Positions 1 through 12,626 of a stretch of 64,000 bases of DNA are shown here, piece by piece; the first letter of the stretch is position 1; every line of letters begins with the position of its first letter. The translations under genes and the position numbers were made by a program. The stretch covers positions 18,618,603 to 18,682,602 of the forward strand of contig OX457027.1 in NCBI GenBank assembly GCA_949752745.1. Reading direction: 5' to 3'. The notes under the pieces were generated by a model that was not told the DNA's origin, ran no database searches, and worked only from the letters and a program-made list of their open reading frames with translations. The DNA comes from Protula sp. h YS-2021 (taxonomy: Eukaryota > Annelida > Polychaeta > Sabellida > Serpulidae).

Positions 1-835
1 TATATAAAATTCGAGCAACGATAAGTTGGTTTCTATGGGCTAAACAATGGAACGCGATATAGTTCCTACAGAGGTATTACACAGGGTAAAAAATAAGGAT
101 GAGCTGATTTGGAGCTGATTTGGAAGTCTTAAGCAACTTCGTACTTAAGACTTTTGCCTAGTTATTAATAGTCCTAGATGACTGTTGTGATCTTCCTATA
201 ACTGCAAAAGTCATAGTTCCTATAATCGAAATTGTCATTGACGTCAGTTTTGCTTATCTCAGCGCACGACTCAGGCCAATGGCGTTCTTTTAGAAAGAGT
301 GTATCACATAAATGGCTTAATTATATATACAGCGCACAATTTTTATGGTCAAATAACAAATAAGTACTGAGAAAAACAGATTTTTTCTTGACATCAGGAT
401 ATAGAATCTCCCATTATCTACCCACAACAATGACTCAACAACTGCAAAACCACTCTTAACTCAAGTTTGGTAGTTTCGCTGTGGTCTAAAATAGTGCAGG
501 ATACTTCTCAGTGTGATTTTTCAAGAAGCCAGCTAGTCCGAACTTCGAACGTGCGCCGAAAGATCCAGGGCCTCGGAAGTTGAGCTCAATGGCCAATTCC
601 ATCACAGGAACCTGTAATGGTCTCTGTGATTCTTTCTGTCCTAGGAACATAGACAGTGCCCGCCGGGACTAATTTTTTAAAAGATATGATGGCTTTTTAA
701 ATATCAAAGTGTGCATGTTGGAGGAAAATTAGTATTTTGATGATTTTCCCTGATCATTGATTTTATAATGTAATTTAAAGAATCTGCAGTCGAAACGACA
801 CCTCAATCGTAAAGATCAGAAAGCACGAATTGGCT
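1..835. other. No recognisable gene (window start)
   Basis: AT-rich sequence without a convincing reading frame. At about 94-111 there is a GAGCTGATTTGGAGCTGA motif like the 3' end of the short-TIR elements further on (GAGCTGACTTGGAGCTA at 1366-1382). A truncated relative may therefore start outside the window, but one motif is not enough to call it. Confidence 0.4.
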
Positions 836-1194
836 TATAAGTCAAATCACACTTTGGTATTTCGAATAAAATGCGCAAGAATTTTGAATTTCGCATGCAA
901 GGGAACCGGGTAAAGAAGTGAACGACATGACAGAAGAACTATAGCAAAAACAGCTCATACTCGGACCATAAAAGAAATTGGAACTGGAAACTATTTGTTA
1001 AAATTTTTAACAATTATTTAAAAGTAGCATAAGGGTTGTTAAAAACAGGACTGTTCTTTGATGCAAGAAATATTTGAAATCCAAGCAAAATCCCTCTATC
1101 ATACCTTTCATTTTTACCCGGTTAGTTTATAATCGAAATGCAGAATTTTTGCGCATTTTATTCGGAACACCCAAACTGTGATTTGGCTTCTTAC
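836..1194. repeat. Foldback/MITE-like inverted repeat
   Basis: Two arms of roughly 55-75 bp, near 839-908 and 1120-1192, are imperfect reverse complements. Both contain the block CGAATAAAATGCGCAA in opposite orientation, preceded by CAAATCACA/CTTTGG-type sequence. The roughly 210-bp middle shows no coding potential. This is the layout of a small non-autonomous foldback element or MITE. No target duplication was found, so the ends are approximate. Confidence 0.5.
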
Positions 1195-1206
1195 TCATAC
1201 ACGTAG

Positions 1207-1391
1207 ACTCGTACCCAGCTCTAAGAAGCGGCCCGCTACTGAAATTCGACGTACCTGCTTCAACTCCTCGCTATATAACGATATGCAAGTCAACTGCGCT
1301 CGCTTTGAGGCACTTCTGTGGGGATATTACGATACATTTAGATGCACACTATATTTGATAGTGAAGAGCTGACTTGGAGCTAACTCGTATC
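1207..1391. mobile_element. Short-TIR DNA transposon, 167-bp deletion derivative (copy 0)
   Basis: The element runs 1216-1382. Its 5' end CAGCTCTAAGAAGC and 3' end ...TTGGAGCTA match the ends of the two ~790-bp copies at 1668 and 2623. It shares their first ~115 bp (block CTCGCTATATAACGATA, then CGCTCGCTTTGAGGCAC) and then jumps to the 3' terminus. It is flanked by ACTCGTACC (1207-1215) and ACTCGTATC (1383-1391), a 9-bp target duplication with one mismatch. It is an internally deleted member of the family. Confidence 0.7.
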
Positions 1392-1463
1392 GGTACTCGT
1401 ACGTTTTTATGTTCTATCTATCTGTTCATAATGTGCGTCTATCATATCTGAGCATCTTCGCAC

Positions 1464-2558
1464 ATGGGTGCAATCGTGCGTCTGGATGTCCATCACCAAA
1501 AACAACTGGATAAAATGCTGGCGCAATGTGCAGTAAAAATTGATAAAAAAAACACGGAGGCTCAGGCACAGAGGCTTCAGCCTAGTCCCAGCGGACCCTT
1601 TCTATCTTCCCAGGACAGAAAGGTGTCATATGAAGACCGCAAGAGCCATCTAGGACTAGCTGCAGCCTAGCTCCAAGAAGCGGTGCGCAAAAAAGTTTCC
1701 AGGCACCGCTTCAAAGCCTCGCTATATAACTATAAGCAAGTCAACTGCGCTCGCTTTGAGGCACCCCTGTGGCTACTTTGTGCGAGATTCAACGACCCAT
1801 AAGATTTTATTGGCATTTGCTAAACGCCCTCAAAGTACAACGGTAATCATACACAACTTTTGTGTTACGCTTTCTTTAAAAGAAAATAATACGGAAATGA
1901 CCCCAAATCTCCCGCAATGATGATATTTGTTTGTATACAGGGAGCATCCCTTATTACGTGAAATAGTAACAATAATTTTTTGCAATTATCCACCAAAAAA
2001 CTTTAAAATTGATATTTCAAAAAGAACGTAAATATAACAAGTCAAATATCGTGGGTGTACCAAATAAATTTATACGTAATTCTGCATCTATCAACTGTTT
2101 AATATATATTGTTCAAATAAACTATAACCCCTTTATTTAAATTTTCGGGGCTTTGGTCACGTGACATTTAAAGGCCAGAATGTAAACAAACATTTGACAG
2201 GTGGATGCGGAAGCTAACTTTTCTGCACTTTTATGAACAAGTAAAAGATATACAGCTCTCTAAAAACTTTGCCTGTTTTACAAAAAGGGCATATTGGGTA
2301 TGAACTTTCTGTAGATGTTTGAATAATAGGGGCTGGTATGCAGGATTCGTGCCTCAGAACATATGAAATTGACCCCTATTAGTGGAACAATGGAAGGTTT
2401 CGTAGCTCTGACACAGAGATATACGATGTTATACAAGTCAGAGCTACTCGGAGCTAGCTGCAGCCCAACAGAGCGAGCTTGAAGCAGTCCAAAGTGGGCT
2501 GGCTAAACACTTTTTGCGGGAGGCTATTCAACAATCGTATCACAGCGGGAAAGAATGA
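1464..2558 (+). pseudogene. Unrecognised ORF split by a transposon insertion
   Basis: An ORF starts at ATG 1464 (an in-frame TGA lies five codons upstream) and runs 68 codons to 1667. There it hits a TAG that is the first trinucleotide of the transposon inserted at 1668. If the element and one 9-bp target copy are removed, the same frame continues at 2466 for 30 more codons and stops at TGA 2556-2558. The second part is rich in Q, E, A and L and looks helical. I do not recognise the product. The reading frame surviving exactly across the insertion suggests a real exon or a former gene, although 30 open codons could also arise by chance. Confidence 0.45.
1659..2465. mobile_element. Short-TIR DNA transposon copy 1 (789 bp, 9-bp TSD)
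   Basis: The element occupies 1668-2456. Its terminal inverted repeats are TAGCTCCAAGAAGC at the left and GCTACTCGGAGCTA at the right, matching at 12 of 14 positions. GCTGCAGCC flanks it on both sides (1659-1667 and 2457-2465), a perfect 9-bp target-site duplication. Near the 3' end an 11-bp perfect stem (GTAGCTCTGAC at 2402-2412, GTCAGAGCTAC at 2437-2447) can form a hairpin. No transposase is encoded. A 9-bp duplication is usual for Mutator-like elements and also occurs in Merlin; the class is inferred. Confidence 0.85.
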
Positions 2559-2613
2559 GTACTTATAGGCAAGTGTTCTCGTATGGGGTGACAGGAAACG
2601 TACGTCGTGGCCT

Positions 2614-3427
2614 CTAGTTGCTTAGCTCCAAGAAGCGGTACTCTACAAAGTTTCCGGGCACCGCTTCAAAGCCTCGCTATATAACGATAAGCATGTCAAC
2701 TGTGCTCGCTTTGAGGCACCCCTGCGGCTGCTTTATGCGCGAATCAACGACCCATAAGTTTTTATTGGCATTTACTAAAGGCCCTCAAAGTACTACGGTA
2801 ATCATATACAACTTCTGTGTTACGATTTCTTTAAAAGAAAATAATACGGAAATAACCCCGAATCTCCCGCAATAATTGACATTTGTTTGAATACAGGGAG
2901 CATACTTTATTACGTGAAATAGTAACAATAATTTGTGTAATTATCCACTCAAAAACTTTTAAATTTGTATTTCAAAAAGAACGTAAAAATAAAAAGTCAA
3001 ATATTGTGGGTGTACAAAATATATTTATACGTAATTCTGCATCTATCAACTATTTTAGTATATATTTTACAAATAAACTACAATCCCTTTATTTAAATTT
3101 TCGGTCCCTTGACTTTGGTCACGTGACATTTAAAGGCCAGAATGTAAACAAACATTTGACAGGTGGGTGTGGAAGCTAATTTTTCTGCACTTTTATGAAC
3201 AAATAAAAAATATACAGCTCACTAAAAATTGTGCCTGTTTTGCAAAAAGGGTATTTTATGCATGAACTTTCAATAAATGTTTGAATTATTGGGACTGGTA
3301 TGCAGGATTCGTGCCTCAGAACATACGAAGTTTACTCCTATTATTGGAACAATGGAAGGCTTCGTAGCTCTGACAGAGAGATATACGATGTTATACAAGT
3401 CAAAGCTACTCGGAGCTACTAGTTGCT
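2614..3427. mobile_element. Short-TIR DNA transposon copy 2 (796 bp, 9-bp TSD)
   Basis: The element occupies 2623-3418 with the same TIRs as copy 1 and is recognisably homologous over its whole length, with scattered substitutions. Flanks are CTAGTTGCT at 2614-2622 and 3419-3427, a perfect 9-bp duplication. The two long copies are direct repeats only about 165 bp apart but have different target duplications. They are therefore independent insertions and not a tandem duplication. Confidence 0.85.
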
Positions 3428-3429
3428 GT

Positions 3430-5147
3430 GCTTCGGCACTAGAAACTATGTTTCCAGACGACTCGTATGTGTGATCTTCAACAAACTTGAAGGGTAGCGA
3501 CCTTCGGTGCAGCCTTTTACTTTAATCACTCTGATATGTATTTGATAATCACATTCGTACCATGCAAAAGAAGAACACTGTGACAGGTCAGTATTTCAGT
3601 TGTTTGTTGACACTCCCACCATTTCGAATGGCTAGTATTCGGTCAGATCGGTCAGGTATTTTGCACGGAAAACTGAACAACTAACGGCTTTGGAAATTTT
3701 TAACCCTGAACAGAAAGGAAAGTTACAAATGATATCACGACAATACGCCCGGCGAAATTTAAAGTAACTTCCTGCATGGTGTGACTATAGATGAAGATTG
3801 GGCCTAAGTGACCAGTGCGACAATTCATCATAACCGGTTATTTACGTATGAGCATGTTATATTTAACGATTGGTTTATTGTTAGAAGCAAAACAAGTGCA
3901 CATCTGGTGGATGAAAATGAGGCCACGCATAAGTAAATGTTACTTTCTTCTTTGAATGAAAAACATCGAAAGGAACCATAGCGAAAATACTCCACAACAT
4001 TCGCTTTGATGAAATTTCCACTTCAGATTTCTGACTTCAGACATATTATGTCATAAAAAAAGTTAGCTACGAAGTCTGAAGTCTGAAGTCAGCTTTCAGA
4101 CTTATATGTCAGAAGTATGAAGTCTGAAGTGTGAAATGTGAAGTTTGAAGTGTGTAGACCTTCAGAGCCATCGTAGTTATTTAATCAGTTATTTTAAAAT
4201 AAAATTGGCAATCAATAAATTTCTGTTCTTGTTGTAACCTCCATACTTTAACTGAATCTTCGTTTGTTGATTTTTTTTTAATCAAATTGCTTCGAGTTTT
4301 GTGAATTCTTGGTGAGAAATTGTTTCACATCAAATCAACTAGTTTTTTTCTGCAAATTGCAATATATCAAGCAGTCCATAGTACATTATAAAGAGAGATA
4401 CAAAACGTCAAGCAGAGAAGACACGAACAGAAGTAATTAAATCTATAACGTAGTTTAGACCTTTAATACAAGTACATTATCCCTGACTAATGTCACTGAA
4501 CGCTGGCAATTTTATTTTAGTTTAGTTTCTGTGTCTAACAATTATATACGGTATTGCCAACATCATATACTGCCAAGGCATTAGAAGGTAAATGCGTATG
4601 TGATAGAATAATTTCCATTACTTCAAGGAATAACTGTGAAAATTCAATTACAGATTTCATCAAATATAATCAGCATACAAACTGGGTGCCAGATTTTTTT
4701 AGCATTTTTTGCTTATTTATATTAATATCGATATAAAAAATTTAAGTAGTTTCTAGCAATTCAATCTGAGAAATTGAAACTTTTTTCGGTGCTTGTTTCT
4801 AAAGCTGAGACAATTATATAATCTACGCATGACATCCTCTATCCCTTTCTCCCATAAATAGTTGAAATTTCTGAACCAGTCTTTTTCAACAGGTCGGCAT
4901 AAGTCAGCTCATAAAATAGACAAGATGACAACAGATTATTCTTATTTTTGTTTCTAATCAATTGGATAAAAACCTTTTCATAAAAACACCGAAATTAATA
5001 GATATAATATTTGAATGAATGAAAGTGTAAGCGTAGTATCATTTTGCAAACATTTTCATCAAAGTTGCCAGTGAGTACGCAATCCACTTCATTTGTCAAC
5101 CTGCCTTGCTCATAGTCACTCAACGCTGATAGTACGCAACAACAACT
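3430..5147. other. WWOX upstream region, no other gene seen
   Basis: AT-rich sequence lying 5' of the WWOX start codon, so it should contain the promoter and 5' UTR. I cannot place a TATA box or transcription start with confidence. At about 4020-4155 there is a short array of GAAGTCT/AGACTTC-type heptamers in both orientations, which can fold locally. No coding frame above about 60 codons is convincing. Confidence 0.4.
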
Positions 5148-5239
5148 ATGGATCTTATTGTGGACACGGATAGCGATGAAGAACTTCCTGTAGGATGGGA
5201 AGAGCGTGTAACAATTGATGGCAAAGTATATTATGCAAA
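5148..5239 (+). CDS. WWOX: WWOX exon 1 (start codon, first part of WW1)
   Basis: ATG at 5148 is followed by an acidic leader (DTDSDEELP) and the first half of WW1 with Trp17 and the YYA motif. The first Tyr of the pair corresponds to human Tyr33, a known Src phosphorylation site. The exon ends AA|GTATGA, so intron 1 is in phase 2; the Asn codon is completed by the T of exon 2. I chose this start because it is the first ATG in frame and gives a leader close to that of the human protein (five residues shorter). Confidence 0.93.
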
Positions 5240-5922
5240 GTATGATTATCACATTCCTTTTTTTGTAATAAAGTTGCAACTTCTATTATCGCCCAGGCAT
5301 CGGAACACCAGGAACAAGACCACATTTACTTTTAAAAAAAAAAACGTTTATTTTCCAAGAAATACATACAAAATTAAAAATGAATTTATGTAATACAAAA
5401 CTTAATACTAAAACTTCAATTGTCAATTTATACATTTATACAGTTTAGTAATTAATGAGGTATTTCGGAAAAAGGTAGATCGAAAAAAGTTAAAAACTTG
5501 TAGTAAACAATCTACATAAGTGCAATTTAATGATTCACTGACCTTACTACTGCATACTTTACTTACAAAAAAAATATTAATGAAAATAAAACCACATGCT
5601 ATGTTTTATACGCTATGTATATGTATGAAAACTACACTGCGACAAATCAGCATACATTTATCAAATAATTTTTATACGCCCGTTTGAAAAGCTCAAAACT
5701 TTTTAGCATTTTTACACACAAATCTAAATTATTCCACAAATTCAAACCAATTATAGAGATACAAAAGCCTTTTAAATTGATCCTCTTATATCTTACATAA
5801 AAATCTTGACTTGTCTTGTGGTACATCTATTAATTTGAAAATGTCCAAGTATTCGTTCAGGTAAAAGTTGATGTTTTGCTTTATACATAATGCAACAAGT
5901 GTTTAACTCAATAATCCTCACC

Positions 5923-5960
<38 letters not shown>

Positions 5961-8900
5961 AATTTATGACATTGTGTAATCGGGATAAATATGTATTGCC
6001 TCATATTTCGCAACAGTAATTAAGGTACGGTAGAATAAGCGAACAGTACAGCGTGTACAACGATTGTCGATCTAAAAGCTATTTCACTTTATACAAAAGA
6101 GATACATTTTTTTCTATTTTATTTTGTGCATGTTTAATTTGTTCCGACCAAGACAACAGTAAAGTTTGTTTTAGCAAGATTTAAGGACAGCTTGTTAGCT
6201 TTGAACCATCTGTCTATTTTTTCAAGTTCATTACAAATAACACTACAGATTTCATTGACGTCAGTGCCGGTATAAAAAATGTTGGTATCGTCAGCAAATA
6301 GAATGAACTTTAACAGATCTGATACATTACACATGTCATTAATATATAACAAAAAGAGTGTTGGTCCCAAAATTGAACCTTGGGGCACTCCACACACCAT
6401 ACTAAGAACGTCAGAAGTTGTTTCGTTATGCTGTACAAATTGAATTCTGGAGGATAAATAACTTGACAACCATGATAAACTTGTCCCCGAACACCGTAGA
6501 CATCCAATTTTTTTAAACAAAATGTCATGGTTAATGGTGTCAAATGCCTTTTTAAGGTCAATAAAGACACCAACTGTTGTTCGTTGTTTGTCTATGGAGT
6601 CAGTTATTTCTATGGGGTCAATTAAAGCTAATGATGTTGAATGATTTATCCGAAAACCGTACTGTCCAGAATACAATATATTGTTTTTATTAATAAAAGA
6701 TGTTAATCGATTATTACATAATTTTTCTAAAATTTTTGAAAACTGAACGAGTAAAGAGACCGGGCTATTATTTGTAAAAACGCGATTATCACCAGATTTA
6801 AACAAAGGAATAATTTTTGCCTTTTTCATATTGTTTGGAAATGTACCTGTTGTAAATGAAATGTTACAAATGTGTGTTAAGGGATCAGCAGTTATTTCAC
6901 TAATTTTCTTAACAATGTCTATTGATATACCATCATATCCGCATGATGTTTTGTTTTTAAAACGACTAATTACATTAGTGATTTCTTCCCGATATGCGGA
7001 CTCAATAAACACTGACTCAGTGCTGTTGCATTTAATAAATTCTGAAAAATGTTCTTTGCACTGAGGAATACCTTTTGCTAACTTTGGAGCCACATTTGCA
7101 AAAAAATCATTAAAACCATTTGCAATATCTGTGTTATCTGAAACAATTTTACCATTACAAGTAAACGAATCTGGAAAACAAGACGTGGCCTTTCCCCTTT
7201 TGATACAGTCATTTAAGACCATCCATGTTTTCCTAATATCCGATTCGTGAGTTTGCAGCAAATTACTATAGTATGCTTCTTCAGCACCTCTAAGAATACT
7301 AGTGAGTTTATTTCTATAGCACTTGTATCGTTGAATTGATGTTTCAGTTTTAAGTTTAACCTTGTGCCAATACAGTTCCTTTTTTTTTCTTGTGGCATTA
7401 ATTAAGCCATGCGTAAGCCATGGCTTTGGTTTTCTTTTTTCAACAAACTTCACCCGTTTAACGGGGAAACATTTGTCATATAAAACACATATTATATCAG
7501 TAAATAACATCTGAAAAGTCAACACTACGAAGCTGATTCACAAAATTATTTATATCTTGTTGACCTTTATCGCGTTTGAGAATATATTTCACATTATCGG
7601 TTTTAACTACAGTATACTGAAACACGGCAAAAATAGGTAAGTGGTCGGTTATGTCATCTATAACCAGTCCATAATTTATATCTATATCACAATCTGATGT
7701 GAAGATATTATCTATTAATGTTGAAGTTTTGTCCGCTAACCTCGATGGTTTAGTTATAAGTGGATGTATACCATTACTGTGCAACAAATCAAAGAAAGAA
7801 TTGGTATTTGCATCGGTGTCAACCTTCAACAGATTAATGTTAAAATCACCACACAAGTACAAAGTTTTTTTGCATAAACAATGTAATAAAACCTCGAAGA
7901 AGTTATTAAAAGAAGCAATATCAGTGTTAGGTGGTCGATAGTTTTATAAGTATTAACACGTAAATCAACACAAACGCAATCCAAAATATCATCAATACTA
8001 TTGCTGAGCTGTTTTACAAAAGAATGTTCAGTTGAGCTTTTATGTAAACAGCTACTCCGCCACCTCTTTTATTATTACGTGAAATTCCGTACGAAATATA
8101 ATTTTGCAGTAAGTAGTCATTCAGAGTGTTATTTTCTGTCCAAGTTTCCGAAAAACAAATTACATCAATCAAACTTTTAAACTAACCAAATAATCTTTAA
8201 TGTCATCAAAGTTTGCATTCAGACTTCCTGCATTGAAGTGTATTATACTAAAGCCGCTATGTGTAGAAACATCAACAATGAATTGATCATCTAAAAGATA
8301 TTCACTATTTATATTTAATTTATAATAAAACTTTTTTTCACTATCAATATCGTTGTCAAAATAAAATGCACTATCTGATTCTTGAAGTGGTTTAGCTTGA
8401 AATGTATTACACCTGTTATACAAACAATTTAATTCAATGTTGATACCAGTTGCAAAATTCGTCGTCCAATGATGCGAATGGGAAACAAAAGGCTTACAGA
8501 TTGTACAAAATCACATGCAATCTGATAACTGCAAGTCATTTAAGTGTTTCCTCTGTAAACCGGAACGTCTTAAATGAGTCCATTTGTTACACGAGTCACA
8601 CTTCACAGAGTCACCTTTCACATTTTTTGTACATATACTGCATGGATAAACAGTCATTATTAACGAGGTATGTTATCAAGATCTTCCTGGCTTTTCACAA
8701 CGAACACCTGTTCTCAGGCGAGCGACCATTGAGTTTAACAAACACTTTGCAGTCCCTCGTCCACGTATTTAAAATGCGTTTCTCGGTTCTCAGCTGACGT
8801 GCCTGGTAAAACATTTTGGCCGTTTTTTGCGTTATATGTTCGTTGATGAAAACTGATTTGCCTTTGAGATTCTTTCTGTTGGCAAGCACGGCATTTTTTG

Positions 8901-11900
8901 CTCTTCTTGAGGTAAACTTAACGATAATGTTCTTTTTATTACCTATTGTTGGTAGGTAGTGGACTGTGTCAATATCAGCCTTGATGATATTTGGTTTCAT
9001 GTCATTGTTGAATAATTTTATGACTTTGTCTTCGATAATGGGAGCCTCGTACGCAGACGGTGTATCTTGAGTGGAGGATGGCGGAGCCGCGGCTGCAGAG
9101 TACAATTAAGCAGACAATCCGGATAAAATAACGTTGTCAATTCTGGAGTAATGCTCTAACTGGTCCGGCTTTTCCTCCAATTAATTTATTAGCATATGCT
9201 GTTCTTTATATTCTTTTCAAGCTCACTTATTTGCTTTGTTTTTTTTTTTTTTTGTATGTTCTCACTTTCTAGTCTTTCAAGTCTGGCATGAAATCTTTCA
9301 TTTTGACTTTCAATATTTGATAAAGTTATTTCCATGGCATAAAGTTTAGCAAGAATAATTTCAAAATTGTCCGTTTTCTGTGTAACCACAGTTACAATTT
9401 TTGGCTCTGGTTGTATCTCACTTGCACCTGATGATCGTATATTTTTCTCCATTTTCTTGTAACGATCAGTACACTGTCTCAAATCGGTTGGGCATATGTC
9501 AACATCACTTTTCTTTCTTTTATAGGATACGCAAACGCTAGACTTTGGAGCCATTGTCAGTTATCGCTCACCATCTTCATAGTTTTACACCGCATTCGAC
9601 ACATAAAATAGCAGCTTTGCAAGTCTGTATGGTGTAATAATGATTATAGTCACTAATCACATCTTTAAAATGTCTTTACATAACATACGCTTAGCGTTAA
9701 AAGAGATTTTTGGCTTTACATGCCAAAAACGTGGTTGCATGGATTGAATTTAAAGCAAAAAAAAAAAAATTCCGCCTTCATTGCCTGATGACAGTAAGAC
9801 TAATAGCGTGCCAGCTGTGCGTTTTGGCAGGATTGCATGATGCAATCATGGTTCCACTGCTCGAGCTTCAGAAGTCAACGGTACAACCCGAAAAACAAGT
9901 TTGGTTGTAATAACGTTTTAAAAACGGTTCCCCAAAACTTTTCTATGTTGCAGCGTTTTTTTAAGAAACGTTTTTGAAACGTTTTTAAAATGTTCTTTAG
10001 AAAACGTTTTAAAAACGTTTTTAAAAAACATTTTTCGGTCTTTCATATACAACCTTCAGAAAACGTTTTTAAAAGGTTTTTGGAAAAAGGTTTTGAAAAT
10101 TTTCTTTAAAAAACGTTTTTCGGTAGAAAGATTTTGAAATGAAAAAATATTAGCTCTTTATTTCGTTTTTTTTTTAAGTTGGCCACATAACAAGACTGCA
10201 GTTTCTAAAAACAGAAGCAATTCTCTTGCAGGCAAAATTCATATAAATGCGGAAAAAAGTCTTGTAACATGTAAAAACAAGAACACCGGAACGCTGCAAA
10301 TCCCCTCGCCCTTCGCACGTTTTGTAACATAAACACTGTATGACATATTTAACAAGTTCAAATGAAATGGCTAGGTTTCGACCTCAATTTCGGCTAAATC
10401 AATGAAAATTTGGACAAACTGAATACGAGGTGCACAACTACAATACCATGAGCAGAAAATCTGTATAGGATTTGAAATGTGTGTGCTTACCCGTTTGGAG
10501 GAGTTGTGCATACAAGACCACTACCCAAACGCGTGACGGACGGACAGACGGACTAACCAAATCCTATACCCCCTTCGCAGACAAAGTTGGGTGAGGGGAT
10601 AATGAGTCATGTTCGTTGCAAAATCCTTATCTGTTAAACAGAAGCGTTCTTAGTTCCTCCATTGACGAAACAGGGCAAATTTAAAAATTGTCCCCATGGC
10701 CTTTTCAGTCTTTTTTCCGTGACGGCTTTGCACGGCATGACCGCTTTGGTGACGACTTTAGATGTTGTAGTTGTCAAAAAGGCGAGCTTTCCAGCCTTTT
10801 GCCCCTTCAAGCTCGTCTTGCACATCAGCGCAGGCGTAAAAATGCGTTTCAGTACGCGATGAGTCGTATCACGTAGTGATATTCGGCTCACGCGTTTCAG
10901 TGTGCTTAACTGCAACATGAGAATTTTTTTATTTATGTTTTTTTTCTTTTATTGATTTGTTAATAATTATTTATTATTAAGTTTTGAATTATAGACAATC
11001 TGTATAGACGTAAATTTTGACTAGACCGAATTTCGCTACACGTAGCGAAATGGTATCCACTTGCAATGGCAGAAGGTCAGAGACACAATATATCTGGTTT
11101 AAGACAATTCTTTCAGTGTTTCGACATAATGATCAGCTTCCGGATTATTATTGTGAACGAGGCCATCGAAGTAAATACAATTTAACATATTTTAGAGACA
11201 AATTATCAAATTCAGTTTTCTAACAGTTTTCGAGATAATTGTCAACTTGACCATGACGGAGGAGGTCGAGGTCACCGAGGCACCTCTTATTAATGTTCTT
11301 TAGGCCCACAGAGTCAAAAATGACCTAAAAATCGCTCTATCTCTAACCGTATTCCGGATAAACGTCAACTTCCGGTTTTTTGGCCGTGACCATGACGGAG
11401 AAGGTCCAGGTCACCGCGGTACCTCTTTTATAAATCTGTTTAGGCGCAAAGGGTCGAAAATAAGCTGAAAATGGCTCTATCTTTAACCGTTTTCGAGATA
11501 ATAGTCATCTTCCGTGGTTTGACCTTGGCCATGGCGGAGGAGGTCGAAGTCACCTCTTATATAACGTCTTTTAGTCTCAAAGGGTCGAAAATAAGCTCAC
11601 TATCGCTCTATCTCTAACCGTTTTCGAGACAATGGTCAACTTCAGGTTTTTGACCTTGACTATGACGGAAGAGATCAAGGTCACCAAGGTACCTCTTAGG
11701 CCCAAAGAGTCGAAAATAAGTTCAAAATCGCTGTATCTCTGACTGTTTTCCGGATAATTTCTGGTTTTAAACCTTGACCATAACGGAGGAGGTCCAGGTC
11801 ACGAGCTACCTCTCATATAACGTCTCTTTATGCGCAAAGGGTCGAAAATAAGCTGAAAATAGCTCTATCTTTAACCGTTTTCGAGATAATGGTCAACTTC

Positions 11901-12562
11901 CGTTTTTTTATTTGACCATGACGGAGAAGGTCAAGGTCACCGAGATACCTCTTATATAACGTCTTTTAGGACCAAAGGGTCGAAAATGAGCTCAAAATCG
12001 CTCTATCTCTAAGAGTTTTCGAAATAATGGACAATCTTTCTCTAACGCATTACGATATGGTCATATGACCTTGACACTGAATGTCGAGATTCAGTCCGCA
12101 ATGTTGCTGACTACTGACACCGTACACGTGTTGAAACAAGGATTGAAGCGCTATTTCGAGCAGTTTTTCGTGCTGAATTAGGGTTTGAAAAAATATTTTG
12201 ACCTCAATTTGACCGTGACCAGGTCAAGGTAAAAAAAAATATGCGGATTTCAGGACAACTCATTTCCCTATATATCTCTGGCAAGGAGGAGTTTTCTGGA
12301 AACCACTTTGACCTTGATCTTTGAGGTCAAGGTAAAAAAATTGTGGATTTCACTACATCTCGTCACACTCTATCTCTGTGCTAAATTTCATCGTCCTGAG
12401 GCAAATAGTGTAAGAGGAGTTTTCTGGAAAGGGAAACGGAAAAAAGAAAAAAAATATAAAGAAACAAAAAAACGGAATTCTTAGCAAAGCATACGCATTT
12501 GCAAGCTATGTTTGCAGGTGGGAATAATTAAGAGGGGCAGTGTGTTTTTATATTTCTCCCTC

Positions 12563-12626
<64 letters not shown>

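Larger units (their letters stand above)
5647..9554 (-). mobile_element. Decayed CR1/L2-like non-LTR retrotransposon (LINE)
   Basis: On the minus strand, in 5' to 3' order, are a coiled-coil/ORF1 protein (9554-8695, broken), an AP-type endonuclease (8423-7497, broken), a reverse transcriptase (7525-6134) and a C-terminal tail ending at stop 5647-5649 (motif LWNNLDL, then FKRAYKNYL). The order is that of APE-type LINEs without RNase H. The 3' part of the polymerase (thumb) appears replaced by unrelated sequence and a 34-nt T tract (5925-5958), so a deletion or secondary insertion has occurred. It lies antisense to WWOX in intron 1. The outer ends are not defined. Confidence 0.75.

Noticed and set aside
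2402..2460. Helitron 3' end (hairpin followed by CTAG)
   Set aside because: The 9-bp target duplications and terminal inverted repeats show a cut-and-paste element; Helitrons make neither.
10634..10918. 94-codon minus-strand ORF with overlapping plus-strand frames
   Set aside because: No recognisable motif, and open frames on both strands suggest GC-biased chance rather than coding.
11230..12035. AGGTCAAGGTCA as nuclear-receptor response elements
   Set aside because: The motif is part of a degenerate satellite unit and no other evidence of regulation is present.
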